A stretch of 15,911 nt of DNA from Candidatus Eiseniibacteriota bacterium (lineage in GTDB: Bacteria; Eisenbacteria; RBG-16-71-46; JAGVPR01), in the NCBI GenBank assembly GCA_020052115.1, contig JAGVPR010000061.1:1-15911 (forward strand). Direction: 5' to 3'. The position numbers were made by a program, and so were the translations under genes. This document shows, in pieces, positions 1 to 6,015 of this stretch (the first letter of the stretch is position 1; each line of letters starts with the position of its first letter). Below the pieces are notes generated by a model. That model did no database searches and was not told the DNA's origin. It saw only the letters and a program-made list of their open reading frames with translations.

Positions 1-905
1 CGTCCGCGTCTGCGGGCCGCGACGGGCGCGGGCACCCCAGCCTGGGAGCCGCCCTCCGCGATCCAGCGAAGCTCGAGCAGGACGTCGTGCATTGATTGCC
101 GTCTGTCGTCGGGCTCCTTCGCGAGACAGGTCCTGACGAGACGCTCCAGGGCGGGCGGGGTCAGCGGCTGAACTTCGGAGATCGGCCGTGGATTCTCCTT
201 GAGAATCGAGGCGATCAGACTGGCCTGGCTCTTCCCCTCGAACGCCCGTCTTCCCGTCGCCATCTCGTAGAGCATCGCGCCGAAGGCGAAGATGTCGGTG
301 CGGGCGTCCGCCTCGTTCCCCTCGAGCTGCTCAGGCGCCATGTACTGAAACGTCCCCACGATCGCGCCTTCGGCCGTCAGAGGTCGGCTCATCGTGGGGG
401 AGCGCGAAAGTCCGCCGTCGGTTGCTTCCGGCAGCAGGCTGCGCGCGAGCCCGAAGTCGAGCAGCTTCGCGCCCGACTTGGTCAGCATCACGTTGCCGGG
501 TTTGAGATCCCTGTGGATGAGCCCCTGCCGGTGCGCCTTGTCCAGCCCGTCGGCGATCTCGGTGGCCACGCGCAGCAGTTCGGTGGGCGGCAGCGGTCCT
601 CTCTCGAGCCGCGCGGCGAGCGTTTCGCCCTCGAGATGCTCCATGACAAGGTAGTCTATGCCGTTCTCGCGGCCGACATCGTGCAGCGTGCAGATGTTCG
701 GATGGTTGAGGCTCGAGACGGCGCGTGCCTCCCGTTCGAACCGCTGCCGGTTCTCGGGGTTCGTTGAGAGGTGCGAGGGGAGCACCTTTATTGCCACCGA
801 TCGGTCGAGGCGGGTGTCGAGGGCGCGGTAGACCTCGCCCATCCCTCCGGCGCCGATGTGGGAGAGGATCTGGTATGGGCCGAGTCGGGTGCCGACGTCA
901 ATCAT
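1..905 (-). CDS. Serine/threonine protein kinase, PknB type (3' end outside window)
   Basis: Reading from an ATG at 905, the minus strand stays open for 301 codons to the window edge, so the C-terminus is missing. A complete Hanks-type kinase domain occupies about residues 9-275. It has the glycine loop GAGGMGEVY (18-26), VAIK with Lys40, the helix-C Glu59, the catalytic loop HRDLKPGN with Asp133 and Asn138, DFG at 150-152, and a YMAPEQ activation-segment end near 188-193. All catalytic residues are present, so an active kinase phosphorylating Ser/Thr is expected. GAGGTG lies five bases before the ATG and supports this start. In this family in environmental bacteria the kinase is usually followed by a long sensory or beta-propeller region, which would lie left of the window. 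No transmembrane segment is seen in the visible part. A possible promoter lies at 1011-1039. Confidence 0.95.
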   Translation of the reverse strand, partial: MIDVGTRLGPYQILSHIGAGGMGEVYRALDTRLDRSVAIKVLPSHLSTNPENRQRFEREARAVSSLNHPNICTLHDVGRENGIDYLVMEHLEGETLAARLERGPLPPTELLRVATEIADGLDKAHRQGLIHRDLKPGNVMLTKSGAKLLDFGLARSLLPEATDGGLSRSPTMSRPLTAEGAIVGTFQYMAPEQLEGNEADARTDIFAFGAMLYEMATGRRAFEGKSQASLIASILKENPRPISEVQPLTPPALERLVRTCLAKEPDDRRQSMHDVLLELRWIAEGGSQAGVPAPVAARRRG

Positions 906-1010
906 GGGTCACCTCAAGGAAGGGGAGTCTCCGCGAAATGGGAGTTGGCGGTCGGAAACTCCGAGGGCGGCGCGCGTCACGGGCGGACAACGCGCAGGGT
1001 CACGCTTCGA

Positions 1011-1039
1011 AATCTAACCCGATGCGTTGCGATGGTCAA
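1011..1039 (-). promoter_or_regulatory. Possible sigma-70 promoter for the kinase gene
   Basis: On the minus strand TTGACC (1034-1039) is followed after 17 bases by TAGATT (1011-1016). This is 5/6 and 4/6 matches to -35 and -10, with ideal spacing. It lies about 105 bases before the kinase ATG, in the 180-base gap 906-1085. Nothing else was recognised in that gap. Confidence 0.35.
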
Positions 1040-1085
1040 TCGGATTGCTACTTCATGCTGTCGTGTTCGTTCTCTTCTGGATCCC

Positions 1086-2741
1086 CTACGGAATCAACAC
1101 GAGCTTCAGGACTTCGACCGCCCCGTGCGATCCGAGGCGAGCGAAGTAGATCCCGGCCGCCCGATCGCCCGGCTCCCACGTGACGGCATGGTCGCCGGCC
1201 GGCATGCGCCCATTGCAGAGGATCGCGACGCGGCGCCCCGCCACGTCGAAGAGTTCCAGCCGGATCTCCGCGTCACTCGGCAGCGACAGCCTGAACTCCG
1301 CCGTGCCGAGCACGGGGTTCGCGACCGGCGCGAGAAGCGAGGCTGGCCTTGCTCCCGACCGCGGCTCCGCGGCGACCCAGGGCGCTCCCACGAAGTCGAC
1401 CCATGCCCGGCGGTTCTCGTAGTGACCCGTGTAGGCGACGCCGGCGCCGACGCGGGGCAGGTATTCGACGCAAGGATTGCCGAAGGGCGCCTGGTCCCAG
1501 TAGTAGTCGTGGTCGTTGATCACCACGCTGGGTTCCCATTCGAAACCCGCCGTCGAGAGGCACCTGGCGTAGTGGACATCCACCACGTTCGGAAGCGCGG
1601 TCAGCATCCACGCCGCCCGGAACACGTCTCCACGCGCGGTGAGGTCGGGCATCATCTCATGGCCCTCCGCCCAGCTCAGCCTGGCGCCGTACCAGTTGGC
1701 TCCGCGATCCGTCGACGCGCGCACGGCGATGTAGTCGTTGTCGGCCGGGGAGACGTAGCGGTTGAAGATGACCTGGATCGAGTCCCGGATGGCCGCCACC
1801 GCCGGCATGCACCCCCCCGACCCGAGCGCGAAGCTCTGCCAGGGTGCCGTCCACGCGGCAGCCGAACCGAATGCGGTGTTTCGGGCGAGATAGAGCGTCG
1901 ACTGCTTGTTGTACGCCACGTAGACATCCCCACCGCTCGACCAGCCGTAGGCGACGTCGGGGTACGCCCACGCACCGCCCGTTACCAAAACCGTGTGGCT
2001 CGTCCAGGTCTGGCCTTTGTCGAGGCTCCGCCAGAAGTGGACCTCGTCGTCGATTTCCGCAACGAGGTAGATGTAGGGGGCGTTCACGTAGTTGTCGTAG
2101 TCGGTGGCAAGAGCGATCGACTTGATCGAGTCCGTGGTGCTCGTGAAGAACGGGGCAGGGAAACTCCACGTGCCGGGCGGCATGCCTCGGACGGCGGACC
2201 ACAAACGGTGCTCACCGTTGAGCGTGCCGGCCATGACGACCACCGCGGCGCTGTCGCAGTACACGAAGTCGGCATCGGCGAAGATCATCGAGCTGTAGTA
2301 CACGCTTCCGCGCGATTGCCATGTGAGGCCGTCGTCGACGGAGCGGAGGATCTTGACGCCCTCGTGACCGCCTACGCCCGTGTGCCAGATGAAGCCGTAG
2401 AACGATCCGTCCACGACGTCGAAGTCGAGGAGGACGTTGCGCACGAGGCTGTCGCCTGGCGTCATGAGGACGTCGCCGCCCCACGTGGGCGCGGCGGCCT
2501 TGCCCGCGCGCATCCGCTCGAGACGCTCGTACAATCCCGAGGGCGGAGCGAATTCACGCGCGTGATCCCTATCAGCGGCGGCGCTCGCCGGTGGGTCGAA
2601 GGGCGGGTCGCAGATGGTCACGTCACCGTCGAGGCAGGGGATTCCGGCTGCGGATTCTGCGGGCAGTCCGGCGACGCCGGCTGAAAGGACCAAGCTGTAC
2701 AGCGGAAGGAGAAGCCGGCCGGAAAATCGCGCCCAGTTCAT
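1086..2741 (-). CDS. Secreted sialidase-like (Asp-box/BNR) beta-propeller protein with C-terminal sorting-like domain
   Basis: A 551-residue protein, read from the ATG at 2741. AGGAGG lies six bases upstream; the alternative ATG at 2756 has no ribosome site and itself overlaps that AGGAGG. The N-terminus is a signal peptide (basic start, then a hydrophobic run around residues 9-25). Three Asp-box motifs, SVDDGLTW (about 134), SLDKGQTW (about 239) and STDRGANW (about 343), are spaced by about 105 residues and mark a sialidase-type beta-propeller. Residues about 471-551 form a FlgD/Por-secretion-like beta-sandwich (ELFDVAGRRV, then GIYFARL, ending KLVLIP), the usual tail of secreted proteins in this type of bacterium. 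Asp boxes are structural, and no sialidase catalytic set was identified, so enzymatic function is not claimed. It probably acts outside the cell or on its surface. A strong promoter lies just upstream. Confidence 0.9.
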   Translation of the reverse strand: MNWARFSGRLLLPLYSLVLSAGVAGLPAESAAGIPCLDGDVTICDPPFDPPASAAADRDHAREFAPPSGLYERLERMRAGKAAAPTWGGDVLMTPGDSLVRNVLLDFDVVDGSFYGFIWHTGVGGHEGVKILRSVDDGLTWQSRGSVYYSSMIFADADFVYCDSAAVVVMAGTLNGEHRLWSAVRGMPPGTWSFPAPFFTSTTDSIKSIALATDYDNYVNAPYIYLVAEIDDEVHFWRSLDKGQTWTSHTVLVTGGAWAYPDVAYGWSSGGDVYVAYNKQSTLYLARNTAFGSAAAWTAPWQSFALGSGGCMPAVAAIRDSIQVIFNRYVSPADNDYIAVRASTDRGANWYGARLSWAEGHEMMPDLTARGDVFRAAWMLTALPNVVDVHYARCLSTAGFEWEPSVVINDHDYYWDQAPFGNPCVEYLPRVGAGVAYTGHYENRRAWVDFVGAPWVAAEPRSGARPASLLAPVANPVLGTAEFRLSLPSDAEIRLELFDVAGRRVAILCNGRMPAGDHAVTWEPGDRAAGIYFARLGSHGAVEVLKLVLIP

Positions 2742-2816
2742 GACGAGCCTCCTCATTCACGTGCGGGCGGGCCAGACCTTGATGTCACGCGCACTCGGTG
2801 CGACCAAGAGCAACGA

Positions 2817-2846
2817 ACTATAGCACAGGGTGATACGGCGTGTCAA
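2817..2846 (-). promoter_or_regulatory. Strong sigma-70 type promoter for the beta-propeller gene
   Basis: On the minus strand a perfect TTGACA (2841-2846) is followed after 18 bases by TATAGT (2817-2822). Transcription would start near 2810, giving a leader of about 70 bases to the ATG at 2741. This is the best sigma-70 match in the window. Confidence 0.7.
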
Positions 2847-3056
2847 CGGAGAGCCGGAGCAACTGCTCGGCTGCCCAATGATGCACCAGTAGATCACCAA
2901 CAACCGACAGATGCGTTCGTCCTTCCACCGCCGCCCAGATGTTCCTGGCCGCCTTCCTCGATGCGCGAAGTGCTGCTGTCCGTGGCGAACGAGGCGACGC
3001 TCGCCTGAGGAGGCACGGGCGAGGGGAGATCGATCGAGAGGCGAAGTCCGAGGTTT
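2847..3056. other. Intergenic stretch without a recognised gene
   Basis: This is the rest of the 360-base gap between the two secreted-protein genes, once the promoter and the palindrome are set aside. Short open frames exist on both strands, but none has a ribosome site, a recognisable domain or sensible composition. I see no RNA gene here. A decayed mobile-element fragment cannot be excluded. Confidence 0.4.
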
Positions 3057-3081
3057 GGTGCCGGGGGTACACCCCGGCACC
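3057..3081. repeat. Perfect 10-bp palindrome (REP-like element or atypical terminator)
   Basis: GGTGCCGGGG (3057-3066) and CCCCGGCACC (3072-3081) are exact inverted copies around a five-base loop. The hairpin starts about 20 bases after the stop of the minus-strand FlgD-like gene, where a terminator would sit, but no T-run follows on either strand. The adjoining GTGGGTGACACTT (from 3082) resembles, from memory, repeated extragenic palindromes seen in other environmental genomes. Only genome-wide copy number can decide between these readings. Confidence 0.45.
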
Positions 3082-3101
3082 GTGGGTGACACTTCGGAGG
3101 G

Positions 3102-3539
3102 TCAGCCGCGGTAGATCGCCTTCACGCGTCCCCAGGTGTCGGGGACCGTGGGCGAGACGCACGAGATCTCCGCGACGCGCATGTCGCTGAAGAAGAATCC
3201 GCCCGTAAAGGCATCGAACGCTGTGAGGCTGTAAGGGTAGCTGTCGCGCGGCAGGAGTGCGGCCATCCCGTCCTTCCCGTCCCAGACGACCTCATACTGC
3301 CCCGCGTTCAGGATGCCGTGGACCAAGGCCCGGACCACCTGCGTCGTATCCGGCGACCAGATCTCGAGCCGCACCTCGGCTGCCTGCGGGGCCGTGAATC
3401 GGATGGCCGTCACGCCGGGATTGTTGCAGAACGGGTTCGGGTCGTTCTGCTGAAGCGACCACTCCGGAGGGGGTTGAGCCGCTGCGGGCGCCGCGGCTAT
3501 GAGGAGACCAAGGACCATCAAGGCGAGGATGGTGCGCAT
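3102..3539 (-). CDS. Small secreted protein with FlgD-like Ig domain
   Basis: A 145-residue protein from the ATG at 3539, chosen because GGAGG lies five bases upstream. The upstream in-frame ATG at 3575 lacks a ribosome site and would bury the signal peptide. Residues 1-21 (MRTILALMVLGLL, then AAAPAAA) form a classical signal peptide with a likely cut before Gln22. The remainder is one FlgD-like beta-sandwich. It opens with the family's NDPNPF-type phrase (32-37), continues with EVRLEIW and the paired GILNAGQYEVVWDGKDG (75-91), and ends in SYPYSLTAFD (100-109). Such domains normally sit at the C-terminus of larger secreted proteins. Here it stands alone, so it may be a stand-alone surface module or what is left of a larger gene. 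Its partner is unknown. A lone perfect -10 lies at 3621-3626. Confidence 0.85.
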   Translation of the reverse strand: MRTILALMVLGLLIAAAPAAAQPPPEWSLQQNDPNPFCNNPGVTAIRFTAPQAAEVRLEIWSPDTTQVVRALVHGILNAGQYEVVWDGKDGMAALLPRDSYPYSLTAFDAFTGGFFFSDMRVAEISCVSPTVPDTWGRVKAIYRG

Positions 3540-3620
3540 GGGAGCCTCCGTGCGTAGGACCTGGGTGCTGATCATGGCCCGCGACGGCCACCGTGGACCG
3601 ATGGCGAAATCGCACCAGTG

Positions 3621-3626
3621 ATTATA
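3621..3626 (-). promoter_or_regulatory. Perfect TATAAT -10 box for the FlgD-like gene
   Basis: TATAAT reads on the minus strand about 80 bases before the ATG at 3539. No convincing -35 lies at 16-18 bases and there is no extended-TG element, so a promoter here is only possible. The rest of the gap 3540-3678 shows nothing further. Confidence 0.35.
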
Positions 3627-3678
3627 GCCGAAGCCTCGGCCTCGATGGCGAGAATTTCACTCCTCCTGCCGGTCGTTC

Positions 3679-4338
3679 TCACTTCAGCTTGAACTTCACC
3701 GGCAGCACCACCCACGTTTCAACCGGCTGACCTTTCGCCCGGGCCGGCGTAAACGTCCAGCCTCGCACTGCATCGAGCGCCGCCTTCTCGAGAGCAGGGG
3801 AAGCACTCTCCCCGCCGCCCACCTTCGCTTCCAGGACGCTGCCGTCCTTGCCAATCCGCGCCTTCACGGCATCCTCGGTCGTTTCGGTGATTTCCGCGAT
3901 CTCGCGGTAGGAAAGGTCCTCGTACTCCCGGAGAATCAAGACTTCGCGGTACTCGTCCTTGACGGAGGCCATGGCCGTACGGACCATGCGGGCGTCCTCC
4001 TCGCTCTCGATGCCGGAAGGACCAGGCTCCACCGCCATCGCTTCTTCAGGCGCGCTCTCGAGCGAGGAGGGTGCGCGGTCCTTGCGGATCTGAGAAATGC
4101 AGTGGTTCCTCGCGATGGTGAAGATCCATGCGCGGAATCGCTCGGGGCGCTGCATCCGGGAGCGGCTCTGGAAAACCCGGAGGAAGACCTCCTGAACGAG
4201 ATCGCGGGCGGAGTCGCCGTCGCCGAGCATCTTCGTCCCGAAGACCAAGACGGCCTGTTTGTAGCGGTCGTAGAGAACGGAGAATGCGCCGTCCTCGCCG
4301 TCCCGGAAGGCCGCGGCCAGTTCCGTGTCCGATCTCAT
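3679..4338 (-). CDS. ECF sigma factor fused in frame to a truncated TonB C-terminal domain
   Basis: A 219-residue protein. Residues about 10-85 are sigma-70 region 2, including DLVQEVFLRVF (46-56) and FRAWIFTIARNHC (68-80). Residues about 117-161 are region 4, with EYREVLILREYEDLSYREI and the helix-turn-helix ending at VKAR (158-161). In ordinary ECF factors the recognition helix goes on as an R/Y-rich stretch of a dozen residues. Here it switches to IGKDGSVLEAKV and then PALEKAALDAVRGWTF, ending in WVVLPVKFKLK. That is the second part of a TonB C-terminal domain, lacking its first part (the YP-containing start). Both partners are therefore incomplete, and the joint lies at about 3853-3867, where the two families share a VKAR-like stretch. 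DNA binding at -35 sites may be impaired. The ribosome site is weak: GGGAG nine bases before the ATG. No anti-sigma gene is adjacent. Confidence 0.88.
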   Translation of the reverse strand: MRSDTELAAAFRDGEDGAFSVLYDRYKQAVLVFGTKMLGDGDSARDLVQEVFLRVFQSRSRMQRPERFRAWIFTIARNHCISQIRKDRAPSSLESAPEEAMAVEPGPSGIESEEDARMVRTAMASVKDEYREVLILREYEDLSYREIAEITETTEDAVKARIGKDGSVLEAKVGGGESASPALEKAALDAVRGWTFTPARAKGQPVETWVVLPVKFKLK

Positions 4339-4547
4339 CGGGCTGCGCTCCCGTCAAGTGTCCCCGGCAGCCGCGCAGCGAAGTACGCGCTCCAATGAGC
4401 ATGACGCGGGGGGGGGATGAGAAGTGTCTCGGAAAGGATCGCAACCTGCACGGGCTCTGGGCACCAGCGGCCGCGCGATGTCCCATCAATCGCGCTCGGT
4501 GCCGGTTCAGATGGGCAAATCCCGCCCAGCCGGGGTCTCGCAGGGAA

Positions 4548-4563
4548 TGGCGCTGTTCTTGCT
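4548..4563 (+). promoter_or_regulatory. Probable sigma-54 (-24/-12) promoter for the cytochrome b gene
   Basis: TGGCGC (4548-4553), five bases, then TTGCT (4559-4563) matches the sigma-54 consensus TGGCAC-N5-TTGCW in all but one position, with the required ten bases between GG and GC. Transcription would start near 4574, 22 bases before the ATG at 4596, with GAGG at 4580-4583 as a distant ribosome site. The 257-base gap 4339-4595 holds no gene. CCCATC (4482-4487) and GATGGG (4510-4515) form an inverted pair upstream, where an activator could bind, but six-base arms are weak evidence. Confidence 0.55.
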
Positions 4564-4595
4564 ACGATAGGACGGGTCTGAGGTCGAATGCCGCC

Positions 4596-5606
4596 ATGAC
4601 AAATCAAACACAGCCGGACCTCCAGCTCATTGAGCCCGTAATCCGCGCGCCGAAGGAAGAGACTCGGCCCTCGAAGATCTTCCGATTTCTTCGCACCGAG
4701 AGGTTCTTACACTGGGCGCTCGCCATTCCATATGTGCTTCTCTACGCCAGCGCGCTGGCTATGGCGCTCCTCTGGAACGAGCCGCATCCCCGTCACATTC
4801 GCGCAGCGGTCTCTTGGTTTCATCGTTTCGCGGGGCTCTGCCTCATCGTCGTTCCTTCCATTGCTCTGCTCCGAGGAAGACGGGACTGGCGAACGCACTT
4901 GGACAACGTCCGCCACGCCTGGACTTGGGACAAGAACGACTTCCGCTGGCTGATCCTCGGCCCGCGGGCGGCCGTGGACCGACGGGTCAGGCTCCCCGAG
5001 CAGGGGAAGTTCAACGCGGCGGAGAAGCTCAACTTCATGATGGTGTCCGTGTCGTCGTTCACCTTCATCGCCACGGGCATCCTCGTGTGGATGCCGGGCG
5101 CGGCGCTCTATCCGTGGTATGTCCACTGTGTCATGGCAGTGCTCGGTGCTCCCCTCGTGGCAGGGCACATCATCATGGCGACGCTCAATCCGAGCACCCG
5201 CGTCGGACTGGAGGGGATGATCACGGGTTGGGTGGATCGCGAATGGGCGAAGCACCACTATCGCCGCTGGTACCGCGAACGATTCGAGAGGACCGAGCCC
5301 GGCCCGGAAATCCGGGCCGTGGAAGGGCTGCTTCGGCGGCGAGCCCTGATACGCTGCAGCAGTTGTCTCGAGGTCACTTCCTTTGAATCATGGGAGGCGC
5401 TCCTTCAGAGGGTGTTCCGCGTGGAGCCGCTCTACTGCCCGCGTTGCGAGAGCGAGATGCGAATAGTCTCGTTCGAGACGGAGGTGGAGATGGCCGAGGC
5501 CATCCTGCGCTCTCTCGAAGTCAACGGGGCCGACGCGCCGATCGAAGGACTCGCGCCCTCGGAATCTCCGCCCGCGCCGGCGATCCAGACGATGCTCGAA
5601 GGGTGA
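4596..5606 (+). CDS. FdhI/HyaC-type membrane cytochrome b subunit with an IS91-transposase-like C-terminal tail
   Basis: A 336-residue protein. Residues 1 to about 235 are a formate dehydrogenase gamma/Ni-Fe hydrogenase b-type cytochrome. There are four hydrophobic segments (about 41-60, 75-92, 147-168, 175-197) and candidate haem-ligand histidines in FLHW (39), FHRFAG (76), YVHCV (177) and AGHII (191). It ends with the family-typical GMITGWVDREWAKHH. Such proteins pass electrons between a periplasmic oxidoreductase and the quinone pool. The family usually ends here, at about 210-240 residues. The last ~80 residues instead read SWEALLQRVFRVEPLYCPRC and then EMRIVSF, which matches the zinc-binding C-terminal end of IS91-family transposases; CSSC (254-257) pairs with CPRC (281-284). 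No catalytic or iron-sulfur partner gene is adjacent. The ATG at 4596 is chosen because the membrane domain starts shortly after it. The frame stays open far upstream without a better start. Confidence 0.85.
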   Translation: MTNQTQPDLQLIEPVIRAPKEETRPSKIFRFLRTERFLHWALAIPYVLLYASALAMALLWNEPHPRHIRAAVSWFHRFAGLCLIVVPSIALLRGRRDWRTHLDNVRHAWTWDKNDFRWLILGPRAAVDRRVRLPEQGKFNAAEKLNFMMVSVSSFTFIATGILVWMPGAALYPWYVHCVMAVLGAPLVAGHIIMATLNPSTRVGLEGMITGWVDREWAKHHYRRWYRERFERTEPGPEIRAVEGLLRRRALIRCSSCLEVTSFESWEALLQRVFRVEPLYCPRCESEMRIVSFETEVEMAEAILRSLEVNGADAPIEGLAPSESPPAPAIQTMLEG

Positions 5607-5707
5607 CTCTCGATCTCCGTTGACCGACCGGCAGGATGCATCCTCGACGAATTCGCGGCCGCCCGGCCACTCCGGACCGACAATCCCGGCTTCGTCGGGC
5701 CCGACGG

Positions 5708-5750
5708 CGTAACATCAAATGCATGAAGATGTTACGGGGCGTGTCGCCCC
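5708..5750. repeat. Two tandem stem-loops
   Basis: CGTAACATC (5708-5716) pairs with GATGTTACG (5728-5736) around an 11-base loop holding ATGCAT. Directly after it, GGGGCG (5736-5741) pairs with CGCCCC (5745-5750) around three bases; the two helices share base 5736, so they abut or compete. No T-run follows, so an intrinsic terminator is unlikely. They could be stem-loops of an IS91 ori end or a protein-binding palindrome. Confidence 0.5.
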
Positions 5751-5763
5751 CGCTCCGCTGCGC

Positions 5764-5793
5764 TTGCGCGCCCCTCCGCCACTCCTATACAAT
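5764..5793 (+). promoter_or_regulatory. Possible sigma-70 promoter for the aminotransferase gene block
   Basis: TTGCGC (5764-5769), 18 bases, then TACAAT (5788-5793). The -10 is 5/6 and the -35 only 3/6. It would give a leader of about 215 bases before the ATG at 6016. The same bases may instead be an IS91 end, so this call is weak. Confidence 0.3.
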
Positions 5794-5795
5794 GA

Positions 5796-5922
5796 ATCGT
5801 CCGTCGCGGGCTGCGACAGGGAGGTTCGGGCCCTCGGGTGAGGGCCCTGGGTGGAGCAATATGGGGGCGTCGAAGGCCGCCGGGCGCGAGCCGCGAACGC
5901 AGATCCGATCTCTCCGGACGAT
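5796..5922 (+). ncRNA. Foldable leader region of unknown class
   Basis: ATCGTCCG (5796-5803) pairs with CGGACGAT (5915-5922). Directly inside, TCGCGGGCT (5804-5812) pairs with AGCCGCGA (5889-5896) with one bulged base. Within that, GGGCCCTC (5828-5835) and GAGGGCCC (5840-5847) form an eight-pair hairpin with a four-base loop. The outer helix begins where a transcript from the 5764-5793 promoter would start. It matches no riboswitch, 6S, SRP or T-box consensus I know. In GC-rich DNA such pairings can arise by chance. The rest of the gap, 5923-6015, shows only the ribosome site GGAGGAG (6003-6009). Confidence 0.2.
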
Positions 5923-6015
5923 CCACCCTCTGACTTCATCCGCGGACTCCCTCGCCGCGTAGACCCTGCCGCGCGACCGTCACTGGAGCGCTACGGCCCT
6001 CCGGAGGAGTCGAGC

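Larger units (their letters stand above)
5382..5793 (+). mobile_element. Probable IS91-family remnant: transposase 3' end and ori-side flank
   Basis: From about codon 263 of the cytochrome gene the translation follows the IS91 transposase C-terminal pattern (ALLQRVFRVEPLYCPRC). After the stop at 5606 come about 180 bases with two stem-loops and then CTCCTATAC (5782-5790). From memory, CCTATAC occurs in the ori end of ISCR/IS91 elements, which lies 3' of the transposase gene, as here. The start of the element, with the catalytic HUH region, is absent. The boundaries are estimates, and only the transposase-like translation is reasonably firm. Confidence 0.45.

Noticed and set aside
771..2684. 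Long plus-strand open frame opposite the beta-propeller gene
   Set aside because: It is rich in Arg, Val, His and Asp without any domain, and lies antisense to a gene with signal peptide, Asp boxes and ribosome site. It is a GC-bias shadow.
4546..4568. Extended -10 sigma-70 promoter (TGCTACGAT) before the cytochrome gene
   Set aside because: No -35 at proper spacing; the same bases fit a sigma-54 promoter far better.
4128..4595. Upstream extension of the cytochrome b frame by 156 codons
   Set aside because: It overlaps the sigma factor gene on the other strand, is Arg-rich without domain content, and would place the sigma-54 promoter inside the gene.
5796..5870. T-box, tRNA-like or 6S RNA reading of the leader (GGTTCGGG, GGGTGGAGC)
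   Set aside because: The T-box core does not match, no acceptor stem or anticodon arm can be formed, and the 6S bubble geometry is absent.
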